A stretch of 64,000 bases of DNA from CAXBDP01 sp041689935 (GCA_041689935.1 JBDNFI010000011.1:1-64000); one strand, 5' to 3'. Counted from the stretch's first letter, positions 17,616-27,085 are shown. The notes: a model not told the origin generated them from the sequence alone. A program made the numbers and translations.

Positions 17616-18434
17616 TTACCGTTGCCCTCTTTTCAGTCTTTTATAACTTTCCAATTTCTCCAAAAGGTATTCAGTGAGGTCATAATCATTCGCCATCGTG
17701 AGGAATACAGGATGCGGTTTATATCTTTCCATAAAATCAGATAAATTTGCTCCGTCCAATTTCACTATTAGACCAACTATCTCAGCACTATATTTATCAT
17801 GGTATAATTTTTTTATAGCATTCTCTTGACGCTCTCTCGCTTCCAAAATTTCCAGCTTTTTCAGCTGCTTGTAATAGTTATCGAAATTACTGAGCAGTGA
17901 GGTTAATAATCCCGTCATTACCACCCCGCCACCCATTCCGCCAGTATTCCCACCAAAGCCAATATTCGATTTATAATAGTTTAGTGGGTTTCTCACAAGC
18001 GGCGGTCTATTTGGTAAACCTATGATTTCAAGTTGCTTACGATCTTCCTCCCGCTGAACAAAGCCGGGCATATCGCGCAAATTTCTGACTGTGATTTGAG
18101 AAAGTTCATAGACCCTTGGTGTTATTTTCACCAAAAGATTATTCCGCATGGCGAGTGATTCTTCATTTACAGGAATTAAAACATCATTATATCCTAAATA
18201 TGAAATCTTTAGAGTATCATTAGTAGCCACTTGAATACGAAATTTACCTAATTCATCCGTCGGTACACCTGTTCTTTGCTTTATAGAAATAACGTTTGCA
18301 AATGGAAGCCTTTCATTATTATCCGAACGGTAAACAATTCCATTAAACTCAACTCGATCCTGAGCAATAGCCATATTCACCAACAAAAGCGGGAGAATTA
18401 ACAGGCATACAGTTCTAGTAAATCTTAAAAACAT
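17616..18434 (-). CDS. Secreted protein with carboxypeptidase-regulatory-like domain
   Basis: A 272-residue protein with a signal peptide ending near NMAIAQD. Residues about 27-110 form a CarboxypepD_reg-like (PF13715-type) domain: FNGIVYRSDNNERLPFANVISI, then GKFRIQVATNDTLKISYLGYND. After it come a Gly-rich segment (GFGGNTGGMGGGVV) and a charged helical C-terminus. There is no plug or barrel, so this is a stand-alone envelope protein rather than a receptor. It lies downstream of smc and the LOG gene on the same strand, 42 bases from LOG, and may be the last gene of that operon. Function unknown. Confidence 0.78.
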   Translation of the reverse strand: MFLRFTRTVCLLILPLLLVNMAIAQDRVEFNGIVYRSDNNERLPFANVISIKQRTGVPTDELGKFRIQVATNDTLKISYLGYNDVLIPVNEESLAMRNNLLVKITPRVYELSQITVRNLRDMPGFVQREEDRKQLEIIGLPNRPPLVRNPLNYYKSNIGFGGNTGGMGGGVVMTGLLTSLLSNFDNYYKQLKKLEILEARERQENAIKKLYHDKYSAEIVGLIVKLDGANLSDFMERYKPHPVFLTMANDYDLTEYLLEKLESYKRLKRGQR

Positions 18435-18476
18435 CAGTACTTTTTACGAAATAAATGAAGCAAGGATTAGAAAAGT

Positions 18477-19058
18477 TCAAATATTTCCCATTGCTCTGGT
18501 TAAATCCCAATTGGGAGCATTATTAATGGCTGGCAATACTTCTTCGGGCAGGTCTACCACACTCCATAAGTCATTGTGATCCTCTTTCAAAAACCCCTCT
18601 TTTATTGATTTTTTAAGCATCTGAATTAATGGTTCGTAATACTTATTCGTATTGAGTATGATTATTGGTTTATTTATAATTCCCAGACGCTTCAACGTAA
18701 TCGCCTCCATTAATTCCTCAAAAGTACCACAGCCACCCGGTAAGGTTATCAAAGCATCCGAATACTCAAGAAACTTTTTCTTTCGTTCATGCATTCCACC
18801 CACAAACATGTAATCCTTTACACCTTTGTGTTGGAGCTCAATTTCTTTCATGAAATTAGGCATAATACCTGTAATTTCACCACCAAAACGCAACACCGTG
18901 TCCGCAACTGAACCCATCAGACCAACCGCACCACCTCCAAATATTACTTTAATGTTGTTACTAACTAAAATCTCCGCCAGCCTATTGGCTGCTTCAAAAT
19001 ACTCTTTTGAGATATTGCTACTCGATGCACAATAGATACACACACTCTTTATTTCCAT
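18477..19058 (-). CDS. LOG family protein (nucleoside 5'-monophosphate phosphoribohydrolase-like)
   Basis: A 193-residue protein of the TIGR00730/LOG group. The Rossmann-like start is VCIYCASSSNISKEYFEAA, followed by FGGGAVGLMGSVAD. The family signature PGGxGTxxE is present as ALITLPGGCGTFEELMEAI at about residues 105-123. Members hydrolyse nucleotide N-glycosidic bonds such as those in cytokinin nucleotides or purine monophosphates. Physiological substrates in Bacteroidota are not known. It starts 10 bases after the smc stop, so the two are co-transcribed. Confidence 0.92.
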   Translation of the reverse strand: MEIKSVCIYCASSSNISKEYFEAANRLAEILVSNNIKVIFGGGAVGLMGSVADTVLRFGGEITGIMPNFMKEIELQHKGVKDYMFVGGMHERKKKFLEYSDALITLPGGCGTFEELMEAITLKRLGIINKPIIILNTNKYYEPLIQMLKKSIKEGFLKEDHNDLWSVVDLPEEVLPAINNAPNWDLTRAMGNI

Positions 19059-19068
19059 TTCATATTTT

Positions 19069-22000
19069 TTATACAGCCTCTCTCAAATCAACCGGTATCA
19101 CCCTAGATACTCCTTGCTCTATCATAGTGATGCCATAAATAATATCTGTACTAGCCATTGTCCTCTTATTATGAGTGACGATGATAAATTGTGAGTCCTT
19201 ACTAAAAGTACGGATGATATTATTGAATTTATCAATATTGGCGTCATCAAGCGGGGCATCCACCTCGTCAAAAATACAAAATGGTGCAGGCTTTAATAAA
19301 TAAATGGCAAATAATAAGGAAGTAGCCGTCAATGTCTTTTCACCCCCTGATAATTGATTGATAGATAATGGTCTCTTGCCTTTTGGTTTTGCAGTGATTT
19401 CAATCGAAGACTCAAGTGGATTATCTGGATCTGATAAAATAAGGCTACAATCATCTTCATTGGTAAATAATGATCGAAACACCGTAACAAAGTTCTTTTG
19501 AATCTTATCAAAAGCTTCCATAAAATTCGCCGTGGCTACAGTATTAATCTTATCAATCGTACTGAGCAGCGATTCTTTTGCTTCAACCAAATCTAGCTTT
19601 TGAGCAGTAATGAAATCAAAGCGTTCATTTATCTCATTGTAAGCTTCCATCGCCATAGGGTTGATTGGCCCAAGTCTATCCATCTGATCTTTGATCTTTC
19701 TTATGCTTTGCTCAAGCGCTGCAATGCTCAAATCATCCTTTTCGCCTTCTTCAATTGCCTTTAAATTCACTTCAAATTCCACAGAAATCCGATCCATTAA
19801 AGACTGAATTTGTAATTTCACTTCATTCAAGGTGTTTTTGATTTCAAAAATCAAGGATTCGCCGTTTTCCTTTTTCTTTTGGATCTCGCGTACACTCTTT
19901 TCTTGTGCGTCAATTTCACCCCGCAGTCGATAATAATCTCGCTCAGCATCATTTACTCCGGTCTCAATGGTTTCCTTTTCATCGTACAGATTCAAAAGGC
20001 TGTCATCAAAATCTTCGGATTGCTCCAAGAGTTTTTTAATATCCACTTCAGCGTTTTTACGCTCTTCTTGATTTTTCAAAATTCGCTCTGCGGCTGTAGC
20101 CAAGCTTTGCTCTTTGTATTCTATCTCGCGGGAGGTACTTTCTAATTTATTCTTTTGCTGATGAAAAAGGATATTTTGCTGATTGTACGCTCCAGATTTC
20201 GTAGACAGCAGTTCATTTTGTTTTTGCAAATCCTGTGTCTTCTCTACGAGGTCTTTCTCAAGTATACTTAGCTTTGCCCTTGCTTGCTCAGCTGCTGGTC
20301 TTAGCGTTGTCAGCTCCTTCTGCAAATGAGTAATCGAATCTTGAATATCTTCCTTTTTGGTAGTTTCTGAATGGATAAATTGCTGCAATTGATCTTTTCT
20401 GCTGGTGACCGCAGATAATTCCTGCGCCATCCTTGAGTAATTTTGTTGGACGATTTCTATTTCACCCTTTTTGCTCTGCTGCTTTAGCTTCAGTACTCTC
20501 TCCTGATGATGCAGCGTGATATCCTCCAACTTCTCAATTTGTGCATTTAGAGATTTGATCTCCTTACTAAGCTTTTCAAGATTTTTTACCCTGCCAATTT
20601 TTTTCCCTTCAAACAACCCAACCGAGCCGCCCGAAATGCTAATTTTTTTACGAGCAAGCCTGCCGTTTATATTCAAAAATACTACTCCAACTTCTGGTTC
20701 TGTCAAATGATCTGCTTCGAATAAAAACACATTACCCAAAAGCAATTGAACCAAATCGTTGAATTTTGGATCGTACTCCACGATATCGAGAGCACGCAAA
20801 CCTCCCGCTGGATTTTTAACTTGTGAAGGTAAATCCTCTCCAATTTTGCTCAGAATGAAAAAATTTGCTTTCCCTCTATTCGAATCGCCCAGTACATTCA
20901 CCGCTTCAAACGCATTACTTTCCTTTTCCACCACAAAATAATTCATGAAATGCTCCAAGTAATTTTCAATGGCCACTCGATACTTCTCGTCACAAGTAAT
21001 GATATCCGAAAGCAAAGGAGTATCCTTTCCCCAACGCACATTTTTCTTTAGGTATTTGATTGCCTCAGGGAATCCCTCCAAATTTTCAACCAGTGATTTT
21101 GTGAGCTTATATTCATTCTCTTTTGCATCTATTTGCCGCTTAAGCTTCTGTAGATTTTCCTTACTCTGCTCCAATAGCATTGCTGATTCCTCTTTCCGTT
21201 CCAAGACTTCCGCTTCTTCTCGCTTTAAGAATTCAAGCAACTCCGCTTCCTTCTTTTGAACCTGATGTAATTCTGCGATCTTAGTATCGAAAGACTCTAA
21301 CTGTGAGTATTTCTCTTGGCTGCCAATGGCTGTTTTGTCTAGCTCAATTTTAAAACTATTCAATTGTATTTCATTGATTTCAAGCGACTTGGAATAGTGA
21401 AAAGAATTCTCTTGCAATTGCTTATAATCTGCTCTTATCGTGTTCACCTCATCTTGCAAACCTGTGGTTTTGGAGGTTTGATCGTCGAGCGATGCCTTAA
21501 ATGCAGCGAGTTGGCTTTCTACTTCATCATACATTTTTTGCAAGGATTGATGTTCCGTACCCAGTCCCTTCAGTGAAAAATCCGCTCTTTCTTTACTTTC
21601 CTTATCCTTTTCGATCTGATATTGTAAATCCTTAGCTCTTTCACTCAAGTATTTCAATCGCTCATTTTTGATCTTTTTATCACTTTCCTGTTCCCTGATT
21701 TTGTTCACATGCTCATTCAAGGTCTTTTGTCTGGATGCAAGTAATTTCTCAAACTGGATTAATTTCGCCTTGCTCTTTTCAACAATCGCTTCTGCTTGAG
21801 CAATTTCGGCAGTGAAAGCTACTCGTATATTTTCCTCGTTTGCCACTTGTTGTGACAATGCTTTTTCGCTTTTTCTAAAATCTTCGCTTTGCTTCAAGCC
21901 CAGACTTATGCTGTATTGCTTGTAGCTGGTTTTTAGCTCATAATATTTTTCGGTCTGCTTTGCTTGCCGCTCAAGCGATTTCATATTTTTATTGATCTCA

Positions 22001-22587
22001 TAAAGCAAGTCCTCCACGCGATTCAAATCACCTTCTGTGTCTTCTAATCGACGTAGAGTATCTCTTTTTCGCTTTTTGAACTTGGAAATGCCAGCAGCTT
22101 CTTCGAACAGATGTCTACGTGAATTATCTTTGTCATTTAATATATCGTCCACCATTTTCAGCTCTATAATGCTATAGCTGTTGGAGGAGATACCTGTATC
22201 CATAAATAGATCTGTGATATCTTTTAGCCTGCAAGTCACCCCATTTAATTGATATTCGCTTTCACCCGATCGATAATACCGGCGTGTCACGGTCACACTT
22301 GTATATTCGGTTGGAAGCAGATTTTTAGTATTGGAAAATGTAAGTGAAACCTCCGCCAATTGTGTAGGCTTACGATTTTTAGTGCCATTAAAAATGACAT
22401 TTTCCATTTTATCGCTTCTGAGCATACGAGTTTTCTGCTCGCCAAGTACCCATCTGATAGCATCTACCACATTAGACTTGCCGCACCCATTTGGGCCGAC
22501 GATGCCCGTTACTCCCTCGTCAAAGTTAATAACCACGCGATCGCCGAAGCTTTTAAATCCTTTTATCTCCAGACGAGTTAATAACAT
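19069..22587 (-). CDS. smc: Chromosome segregation ATPase SMC
   Basis: A 1172-residue SMC protein. The N-terminal ATPase half has GIVGPNGCGKSNVVDAIRW (Walker A, about residues 28-46). Coiled coils run on both sides of a hinge (residues about 500-670, with KNVRWGKDTPLLSDIITCDE and NRGKANFFIL). The C-terminal half carries the signature INQLSGGEKTLTA and Walker B FCIFDEVDAPLDDANID near residue 1100. SMC dimers load on the chromosome with ScpA/ScpB and organise the origin region. Length and motif order are complete. Three genes (smc, LOG, carboxypeptidase-regulatory-like) appear to form an operon. Two octamer copies lie in the gene. Confidence 0.97.
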   Translation of the reverse strand: MLLTRLEIKGFKSFGDRVVINFDEGVTGIVGPNGCGKSNVVDAIRWVLGEQKTRMLRSDKMENVIFNGTKNRKPTQLAEVSLTFSNTKNLLPTEYTSVTVTRRYYRSGESEYQLNGVTCRLKDITDLFMDTGISSNSYSIIELKMVDDILNDKDNSRRHLFEEAAGISKFKKRKRDTLRRLEDTEGDLNRVEDLLYEINKNMKSLERQAKQTEKYYELKTSYKQYSISLGLKQSEDFRKSEKALSQQVANEENIRVAFTAEIAQAEAIVEKSKAKLIQFEKLLASRQKTLNEHVNKIREQESDKKIKNERLKYLSERAKDLQYQIEKDKESKERADFSLKGLGTEHQSLQKMYDEVESQLAAFKASLDDQTSKTTGLQDEVNTIRADYKQLQENSFHYSKSLEINEIQLNSFKIELDKTAIGSQEKYSQLESFDTKIAELHQVQKKEAELLEFLKREEAEVLERKEESAMLLEQSKENLQKLKRQIDAKENEYKLTKSLVENLEGFPEAIKYLKKNVRWGKDTPLLSDIITCDEKYRVAIENYLEHFMNYFVVEKESNAFEAVNVLGDSNRGKANFFILSKIGEDLPSQVKNPAGGLRALDIVEYDPKFNDLVQLLLGNVFLFEADHLTEPEVGVVFLNINGRLARKKISISGGSVGLFEGKKIGRVKNLEKLSKEIKSLNAQIEKLEDITLHHQERVLKLKQQSKKGEIEIVQQNYSRMAQELSAVTSRKDQLQQFIHSETTKKEDIQDSITHLQKELTTLRPAAEQARAKLSILEKDLVEKTQDLQKQNELLSTKSGAYNQQNILFHQQKNKLESTSREIEYKEQSLATAAERILKNQEERKNAEVDIKKLLEQSEDFDDSLLNLYDEKETIETGVNDAERDYYRLRGEIDAQEKSVREIQKKKENGESLIFEIKNTLNEVKLQIQSLMDRISVEFEVNLKAIEEGEKDDLSIAALEQSIRKIKDQMDRLGPINPMAMEAYNEINERFDFITAQKLDLVEAKESLLSTIDKINTVATANFMEAFDKIQKNFVTVFRSLFTNEDDCSLILSDPDNPLESSIEITAKPKGKRPLSINQLSGGEKTLTATSLLFAIYLLKPAPFCIFDEVDAPLDDANIDKFNNIIRTFSKDSQFIIVTHNKRTMASTDIIYGITMIEQGVSRVIPVDLREAV

Positions 22588-22643
22588 ATCAATTGTCTAT
22601 TTAATAAGCACAAAATTAAATTTAATTCATAAATTTGGTCTAT

Positions 22644-23171
22644 ATGGAAAGTTTAAAAGAATTTCTGCCAATTTTACTGGCTCTGCTATATTTTTTGGTT
22701 TCTGGCTTAGCTTCAAGAAAGAAGAAAAATAAAACTACTCGTAAGCAAAATTCCATTCCTGATAAAAACACACCCGAAGTTAATACACCAAGTGAAAAAC
22801 CGTTGACTTTTGAAGATTTATTACGTCAAATTTCTGGTGAAACGAAGGAAAAACGTAAGGAGGAGGAAGAAGTGACCGCTACAGTGGAGGAGATCGAAGA
22901 GGACGTGTACGAAACATTATATGATCAAGATGAGGAAACAAAATATCCTGCTAACAATAAGGTAGATGTTCCTCATCAAAAGTACTCCATGCTCAACGAT
23001 CGCGTGCAGATAGAAGAAGAAATTGAAGGAGGGAAAATTTTAGAAGTAGTTGACTTAGCCGACGAAAAAAGGGAGTCATCGTCATCTAAGATAAAAGAGC
23101 TACTCAACACCCGAGAAGGAGCTAGAGATGCCATTATCCTCTCAGAAATTATAAGGCCGAAGTATTTTTAG
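22644..23171 (+). CDS. Membrane-anchored acidic protein of unknown function
   Basis: A 175-residue protein taken from the ATG at 22644, giving MESLKEFLPILLALLYFLVSGLASRKKK: one N-terminal transmembrane helix followed by a positive stop-transfer cluster. The remainder is low-complexity and charged, with a Glu-rich block (KEKRKEEEEVTATVEEIEED) and a short helical end (INTREGARDAIILSEIIRPKYF-like) that resembles a conserved C-terminal motif in Bacteroidota membrane-anchored proteins. No named domain is recognised. A TAAATTTG box at 22630-22637 sits only six bases upstream of the ATG, and no TTG element is at the usual distance. It is divergent from smc. Confidence 0.7.
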   Translation: MESLKEFLPILLALLYFLVSGLASRKKKNKTTRKQNSIPDKNTPEVNTPSEKPLTFEDLLRQISGETKEKRKEEEEVTATVEEIEEDVYETLYDQDEETKYPANNKVDVPHQKYSMLNDRVQIEEEIEGGKILEVVDLADEKRESSSSKIKELLNTREGARDAIILSEIIRPKYF

Positions 23172-23284
23172 TAATAAAAGGTAATTTTTCAAAAAGAACT
23201 AATCGGATTTTAAAGAAATAAAATTGTCTTTACTGATGGAAAAATATCTACTTATATCGATTTAATTCTTGAATACTCCTTATC

Positions 23285-25399
23285 TCAGAAATTGATGATA
23301 GCTCCAAAATAAACGGTACGTTGCTGAAAGAGCGAATTACTTCGTTCTGTATAATCGAAATTATAGGTATAGTCTCTAATATTTTCTCTGTTTAATATAT
23401 TGCTAAGAGTACCAAAAGCAATGATATTTAATTTCTCAGAAACAGGGATTAATCTATTCAAACTGATGTCTATAATTCCATAATATGGGAGCCTTTCTTG
23501 GTCTTGAAGGGAATTAAACTCAGGTCTGAAAACATGTAGTTCCTGCTCAAACTCAGCAGAGGATATAGCACGGTAGTAATTCCCTTGTCGGAATGAGAAA
23601 TTAGAATTAAACGTCCAAGAGGCCTTAATTTTCCACTCTAAGTTTCCTCTTATGAAATAGTTAAGATGAAAGGCATTTGGAAATTCAATTCCATCCAAAT
23701 TGGTAGAAGTGCCATCAATAAGGCTATACGAAATTTGTCCTCTTAGTTTATTGATAATATTGCCTTCAATAAATAGTTCTAGTCCTACCAAATTATTTTT
23801 TAAGTTATTTACCGTTGCTTTTTTGGCAAACACGGAAGCTGTCATAGTAAGACTATTATTTTTCTTAAATGAGTAATCGAGAGACAACTGCTCACTTTCA
23901 TTTAAAATCGTCCCTCCTTCCATCCCAAAGCCATATTTGTGATAATTTCCAATGGCCAGGGTAAGAGAACTGTTTGAGTTTAGAATAAATTTAGAGCTCA
24001 ACTGGCTACTTAAGAAGTTTTGTTGGTTATCAATAGCTAAATTTCGTCTTACTCCACCACCAATTACCCATTGATCGTTCAAAAAATAGGTGAGGTAGGT
24101 ATAAAATTCTGGCCGTATCAAATCACTGGTGACATTCACTGCAGCAGTGGGAAAGCCAGGCCCTTGGGCGTAATCGATTGTATAAGACGTTCCATCAAAA
24201 TGTTGCTGTCGATAGTCATAAGCAAAACCTGATTTTACCCGAAATTTTCCGAGAAGTACCTGATAATTTAATGAGCCAAAACCATCGAAGTTGTTGAGCT
24301 CAATATCCGTATCCGCATAAGTAAAATTAGTATTTGAAAAGCTTACATTACTGTTAAAAGTAAATTCGTGGTTATTATGCATTCGTCTCAGATTAGTTAT
24401 GGTAAAATTTCTCTTTTTACGCTGTTCAAGTAGCGTACTTAGGGTTGGTAATTGAAAATTGAAATCATATCCTTCCGACAACGAATAATTAAAAACTTTT
24501 AGAATGGTTTTATCATTTAGTACGTTGAGATAGCTGATTCCTATATCAATGGAATTAAAAGCCTCTGTATCTTGTAGGGCATTAGTATTTATTTCTTTAA
24601 TAAGTGCCGAAGGTTGAAAATTTGTAAAAGCCGTAAATGACTGTTTTTTATTTAAAGGCTGGCTGATAAAAAAGCCAAAACTGGCTAGCGATATAGTGGC
24701 ATTTTTTACCGTTTCCTCAGGTATTTCCTCGGTGGTTTTTATAGCAACAAGTCCAGAAGTAGTGTTCCCATATTCAAGCGGGGGGTTACCCGGAAACACT
24801 AATAATTCATCCACCATAGCAGTATTAAAAATACCAAAAGTACCTATGCCATTAAGCTGTGAGAATCTGACAAAATCGTACAAAGGCACGTTGTTTAGAA
24901 ACATCCCCGTCTCCTCAGGACTACTTCCTCTAAAACTAATATTGGCTGATTCATCTAATGTTGTACTGGATGGAAGTGAGTTAATAGCTAATAGCGGGTC
25001 GGCTTTAGCACTAGGATTTAGATATATGTCCAGTCGACCTAATTTCTTGTAAGCAAACTCTTCTGCCACGAGCTTCTCTGCTGTAATGACCACTTCATTT
25101 ATACTCGTAGACGCAGCATGTAATTTTATTTCAAGGTTCAATTGCCCCATGTAGGGAAAAGATAGCGCATCATATCCTATGTAAGAAATGATGAGCGTGT
25201 CACCAGAGGTCAATCCCGATAGAATGAATATGCCATCTGCATCTGTACTGGTACTTATCTGCCAATTGCTCTTAACGTAGACATTTGCACCTACTAAGGG
25301 CTCAGAATTAGCATTGTCTACCACCTTCCCTGTAGTGAATTCCTGTGCCGTAGACACTTTGGAAAGTAGCAAAAGGAGAATGATGACCAGAAAGCGCAT
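23285..25399 (-). CDS. TonB-dependent receptor with carboxypeptidase-regulatory-like domain (regulated module)
   Basis: A 704-residue outer-membrane receptor taken from the ATG at 25399 (MRFLVIILLLLLSKVSTAQ, a signal peptide); a longer frame to 25456 overlaps the upstream gene and is unlikely. Residues about 21-110 are a carboxypeptidase-regulatory-like domain (GKVVDNANSEPLVGANVYV), followed by a plug (DPLLAINSLPSSTTLDESANISFRG, then GMFLNNVPLYD) and a beta barrel ending in TVYFGAIINF, a C-terminal Phe as usual for outer-membrane barrels. It begins one base after the TPR gene stop. The substrate is unknown; the operon order suggests control by the winged-helix protein upstream. Confidence 0.88.
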   Translation of the reverse strand: MRFLVIILLLLLSKVSTAQEFTTGKVVDNANSEPLVGANVYVKSNWQISTSTDADGIFILSGLTSGDTLIISYIGYDALSFPYMGQLNLEIKLHAASTSINEVVITAEKLVAEEFAYKKLGRLDIYLNPSAKADPLLAINSLPSSTTLDESANISFRGSSPEETGMFLNNVPLYDFVRFSQLNGIGTFGIFNTAMVDELLVFPGNPPLEYGNTTSGLVAIKTTEEIPEETVKNATISLASFGFFISQPLNKKQSFTAFTNFQPSALIKEINTNALQDTEAFNSIDIGISYLNVLNDKTILKVFNYSLSEGYDFNFQLPTLSTLLEQRKKRNFTITNLRRMHNNHEFTFNSNVSFSNTNFTYADTDIELNNFDGFGSLNYQVLLGKFRVKSGFAYDYRQQHFDGTSYTIDYAQGPGFPTAAVNVTSDLIRPEFYTYLTYFLNDQWVIGGGVRRNLAIDNQQNFLSSQLSSKFILNSNSSLTLAIGNYHKYGFGMEGGTILNESEQLSLDYSFKKNNSLTMTASVFAKKATVNNLKNNLVGLELFIEGNIINKLRGQISYSLIDGTSTNLDGIEFPNAFHLNYFIRGNLEWKIKASWTFNSNFSFRQGNYYRAISSAEFEQELHVFRPEFNSLQDQERLPYYGIIDISLNRLIPVSEKLNIIAFGTLSNILNRENIRDYTYNFDYTERSNSLFQQRTVYFGAIINF

Positions 25400-25400
25400 T

Positions 25401-26129
25401 TTACTTGTTGATTGCAGGAAGTAATGAATACTTAACCCATCCGAAGTTTGGCTCAACCTCTAATGCCTTTTCATACACTTTCTTAGCCATATCTTTTTGA
25501 TTGTTAGTCGCGTAAGCTTGACCTAACCAAGCTAGAGCATCGAGATATCTCCAGTTTGAAGCTTTTTGAACATCACTTGCTTCATACAGCTTCACCGCTT
25601 TTTCGAAAGATTCAAGGGCTACCTTAGCATCACCTCCCCACATTTCAGGTGTGAATAGTTTTGATACGCCGTATACCTGCCACACAAGTGGGGAAGATGA
25701 ATCTAATTTGGTAGCCTCTTCAATATTCGAACTACTCGTTCCGCCTAAAAACATTCCTTTATAAGAGCTGTAGGCCATTTCCCAACCATATATTGCTGTC
25801 AGAATAGCTTTGGCATTTGCGGTTTGGTGGTTGGCATCCACAAGTTGCTCGATGTTACTTTTAGCTTTTTTAAAGTGATCATCGAAGAGGTCTTCGTCTT
25901 GATCAGCCATAGTAGCACCGAGTAAACCGTGTTGAGCAAGCAATAAATTGTAAAGGTTCTTATTGGTTTTGGACTTGTCGAAGGTACTCTGTTCTGTATT
26001 TACCAGCTGTTTCCAAAGGCTTTTGTTATTAGTGATATAAGCCTGATAGGCCATTTTATCTGCCTCTGATTGAGCAAATACGATGGAAGAAAAGAAGAAA
26101 ACCAGCAATGTCAATTTTAGCTTTTTCAT
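25401..26129 (-). CDS. Secreted TPR protein of the second TonB module
   Basis: A 242-residue protein with a signal peptide (MKKLKLTLLVFFFSSIVFAQ). The mature chain is helical and its C-terminal half has recognisable tetratricopeptide repeats: AKVALESFEKAVKLYEASD, then WRYLDALAWLGQAYATNNQKDMAKKVYEKALEVEPNFGWVKY. It lies between the regulator and the receptor in a four-gene minus-strand run. It shares layout but little obvious sequence with the secreted TPR-like protein at 10789-11439, which also adjoins a TonB receptor. A role in binding a peptide or receptor partner in the periplasm is possible but unproven. Confidence 0.8.
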   Translation of the reverse strand: MKKLKLTLLVFFFSSIVFAQSEADKMAYQAYITNNKSLWKQLVNTEQSTFDKSKTNKNLYNLLLAQHGLLGATMADQDEDLFDDHFKKAKSNIEQLVDANHQTANAKAILTAIYGWEMAYSSYKGMFLGGTSSSNIEEATKLDSSSPLVWQVYGVSKLFTPEMWGGDAKVALESFEKAVKLYEASDVQKASNWRYLDALAWLGQAYATNNQKDMAKKVYEKALEVEPNFGWVKYSLLPAINK

Positions 26130-26169
26130 AGTTTTAGTGTTAACTTTTTTTTAAAGTAGTTCATTTTAT

Positions 26170-26198
26170 AAACCATAAATACAAAAAAATTATGGTTT
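26170..26198. repeat. Inverted repeat between regulator and TPR genes
   Basis: AAACCATAA at 26170-26178 and TTATGGTTT at 26190-26198 form a perfect 9-bp inverted repeat with an 11-base AT spacer. The right arm contains the stop codon of the regulator gene. It could be a weak attenuating hairpin or an operator. Confidence 0.45.
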
Positions 26199-26480
26199 TA
26201 GATATTGTTGAATTTGGTTAACGTAGTTTTCAAATGCCTCAACTCCATTTTTGGTTATTTTACAAGTAGTCAATGGTTTTTTTCCTCTAAATGATTTTAC
26301 TACTTCTATATATCCTGCAGTTGATAATTTATCCACTTGTACACTTAAGTTCCCAGCTGATGCGCCTGTTTTTTCCTTGATATACACGAACTCAGCAGAC
26401 TCTACACTTATCAAAAGCGACATAATTGACAGTCTAAGCTGAGAGTGTATAAGTGGATCTAAATTATTAAAATCACTCAT
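26190..26480 (-). CDS. Winged-helix transcriptional regulator
   Basis: A 96-residue DNA-binding protein. The pattern LDPLIHSQLRLSIMSLLISVESAEFVYIKEKTGASAGNLSVQVDKLSTAGYIEVVKSFRGKKPLTTCKITKNGVEAF corresponds to the small winged-helix family PF13601 (ArsR/MarR-like): recognition helix GNLSVQVDKL and wing RGKKPLTTCKIT. There is no sensor domain. It sits third-to-last in a minus-strand run with a membrane protein upstream (6 bases) and the TPR and TonB receptor genes downstream. It probably controls this module, possibly through the inverted repeat in the promoter at 27055-27085. Confidence 0.88.
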   Translation of the reverse strand: MSDFNNLDPLIHSQLRLSIMSLLISVESAEFVYIKEKTGASAGNLSVQVDKLSTAGYIEVVKSFRGKKPLTTCKITKNGVEAFENYVNQIQQYLKP

Positions 26481-26486
26481 ATTCGA

Positions 26487-27050
26487 TTACGCCTTTTTCA
26501 ATAGGTAACCTGGAATCAAATAACCTATAAATGTGGCCAACCCTGATATGAGCGGTGCATAACTATAGTCTACAGCTAAAATGAGGGCGGAAAATATCCA
26601 AAATGAACTGCCGCCATAAATGAGCGGTTTGAATTTCAAGATTAATCCCGTAATAAACGTACACATTCCAGCCATAATCAAGATTAATACGGTAATTGAG
26701 CCAGCAAACTGGCCTGAAAACACGATTATTAGATAGCTAAATAAGAAGGATAACCACACCCACATAACGAGGTTTTCCCCATAGGTTTTTACTCTAGCTT
26801 CCTTTGATTTTTTGAAGCCGTGGATCATACTAATAATCCATGCCGGAATGGTAATTAACCAAATGATATAAGGATACTCGTAGGAAGTAAATTGATCTAA
26901 GAAATAATGACCAAAATTACCAAACACTACAACCCAACCCCACAGTAAGACATAGAAGCTGTTGCTTTTAATATTTCCCTTCGTGGTCTGGATCATTTGG
27001 GTGATGATTTGCAAACTTTCTTGAGTGGTAAGTAATTCTTGCTGTTTCAT
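26487..27050 (-). CDS. Polytopic membrane protein of the TonB/TPR module
   Basis: A 187-residue protein with five or six predicted membrane helices (NSFYVLLWGWVVVFGNFGHYFL, YIIWLITIPAWIISMI, LVMWVWLSFLFSYLIIVFSG, SITVLILIMAGMCTFITGLIL, GGSSFWIFSALILAVDYSYA and a C-terminal one). A soluble N-terminus contains LTTQESLQIITQMIQTTKGNIK. No named family is recognised with certainty; similar proteins precede small winged-helix regulators in many Bacteroidota genomes. It is the first gene of the run and its start lies four bases from the promoter -7 box, implying a leaderless mRNA. Confidence 0.7.
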   Translation of the reverse strand: MKQQELLTTQESLQIITQMIQTTKGNIKSNSFYVLLWGWVVVFGNFGHYFLDQFTSYEYPYIIWLITIPAWIISMIHGFKKSKEARVKTYGENLVMWVWLSFLFSYLIIVFSGQFAGSITVLILIMAGMCTFITGLILKFKPLIYGGSSFWIFSALILAVDYSYAPLISGLATFIGYLIPGYLLKKA

Positions 27051-27054
27051 GATT

Positions 27055-27085
27055 CAAATGTAAAGCAGTTTAAAATATAAACCAA
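27055..27085 (-). promoter_or_regulatory. Promoter of the regulator/TPR/TonB operon with operator-like repeat
   Basis: On the minus strand TTG (27083-27085), a 20-base spacer and TACATTTG (27055-27062) match the Bacteroidetes promoter. The -7 box ends four bases before the ATG at 27050, so transcripts would be leaderless or nearly so. A GTTTA-N5-TAAAC inverted repeat (27068-27082) fills the spacer and is a good position for a repressor. Confidence 0.6.
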
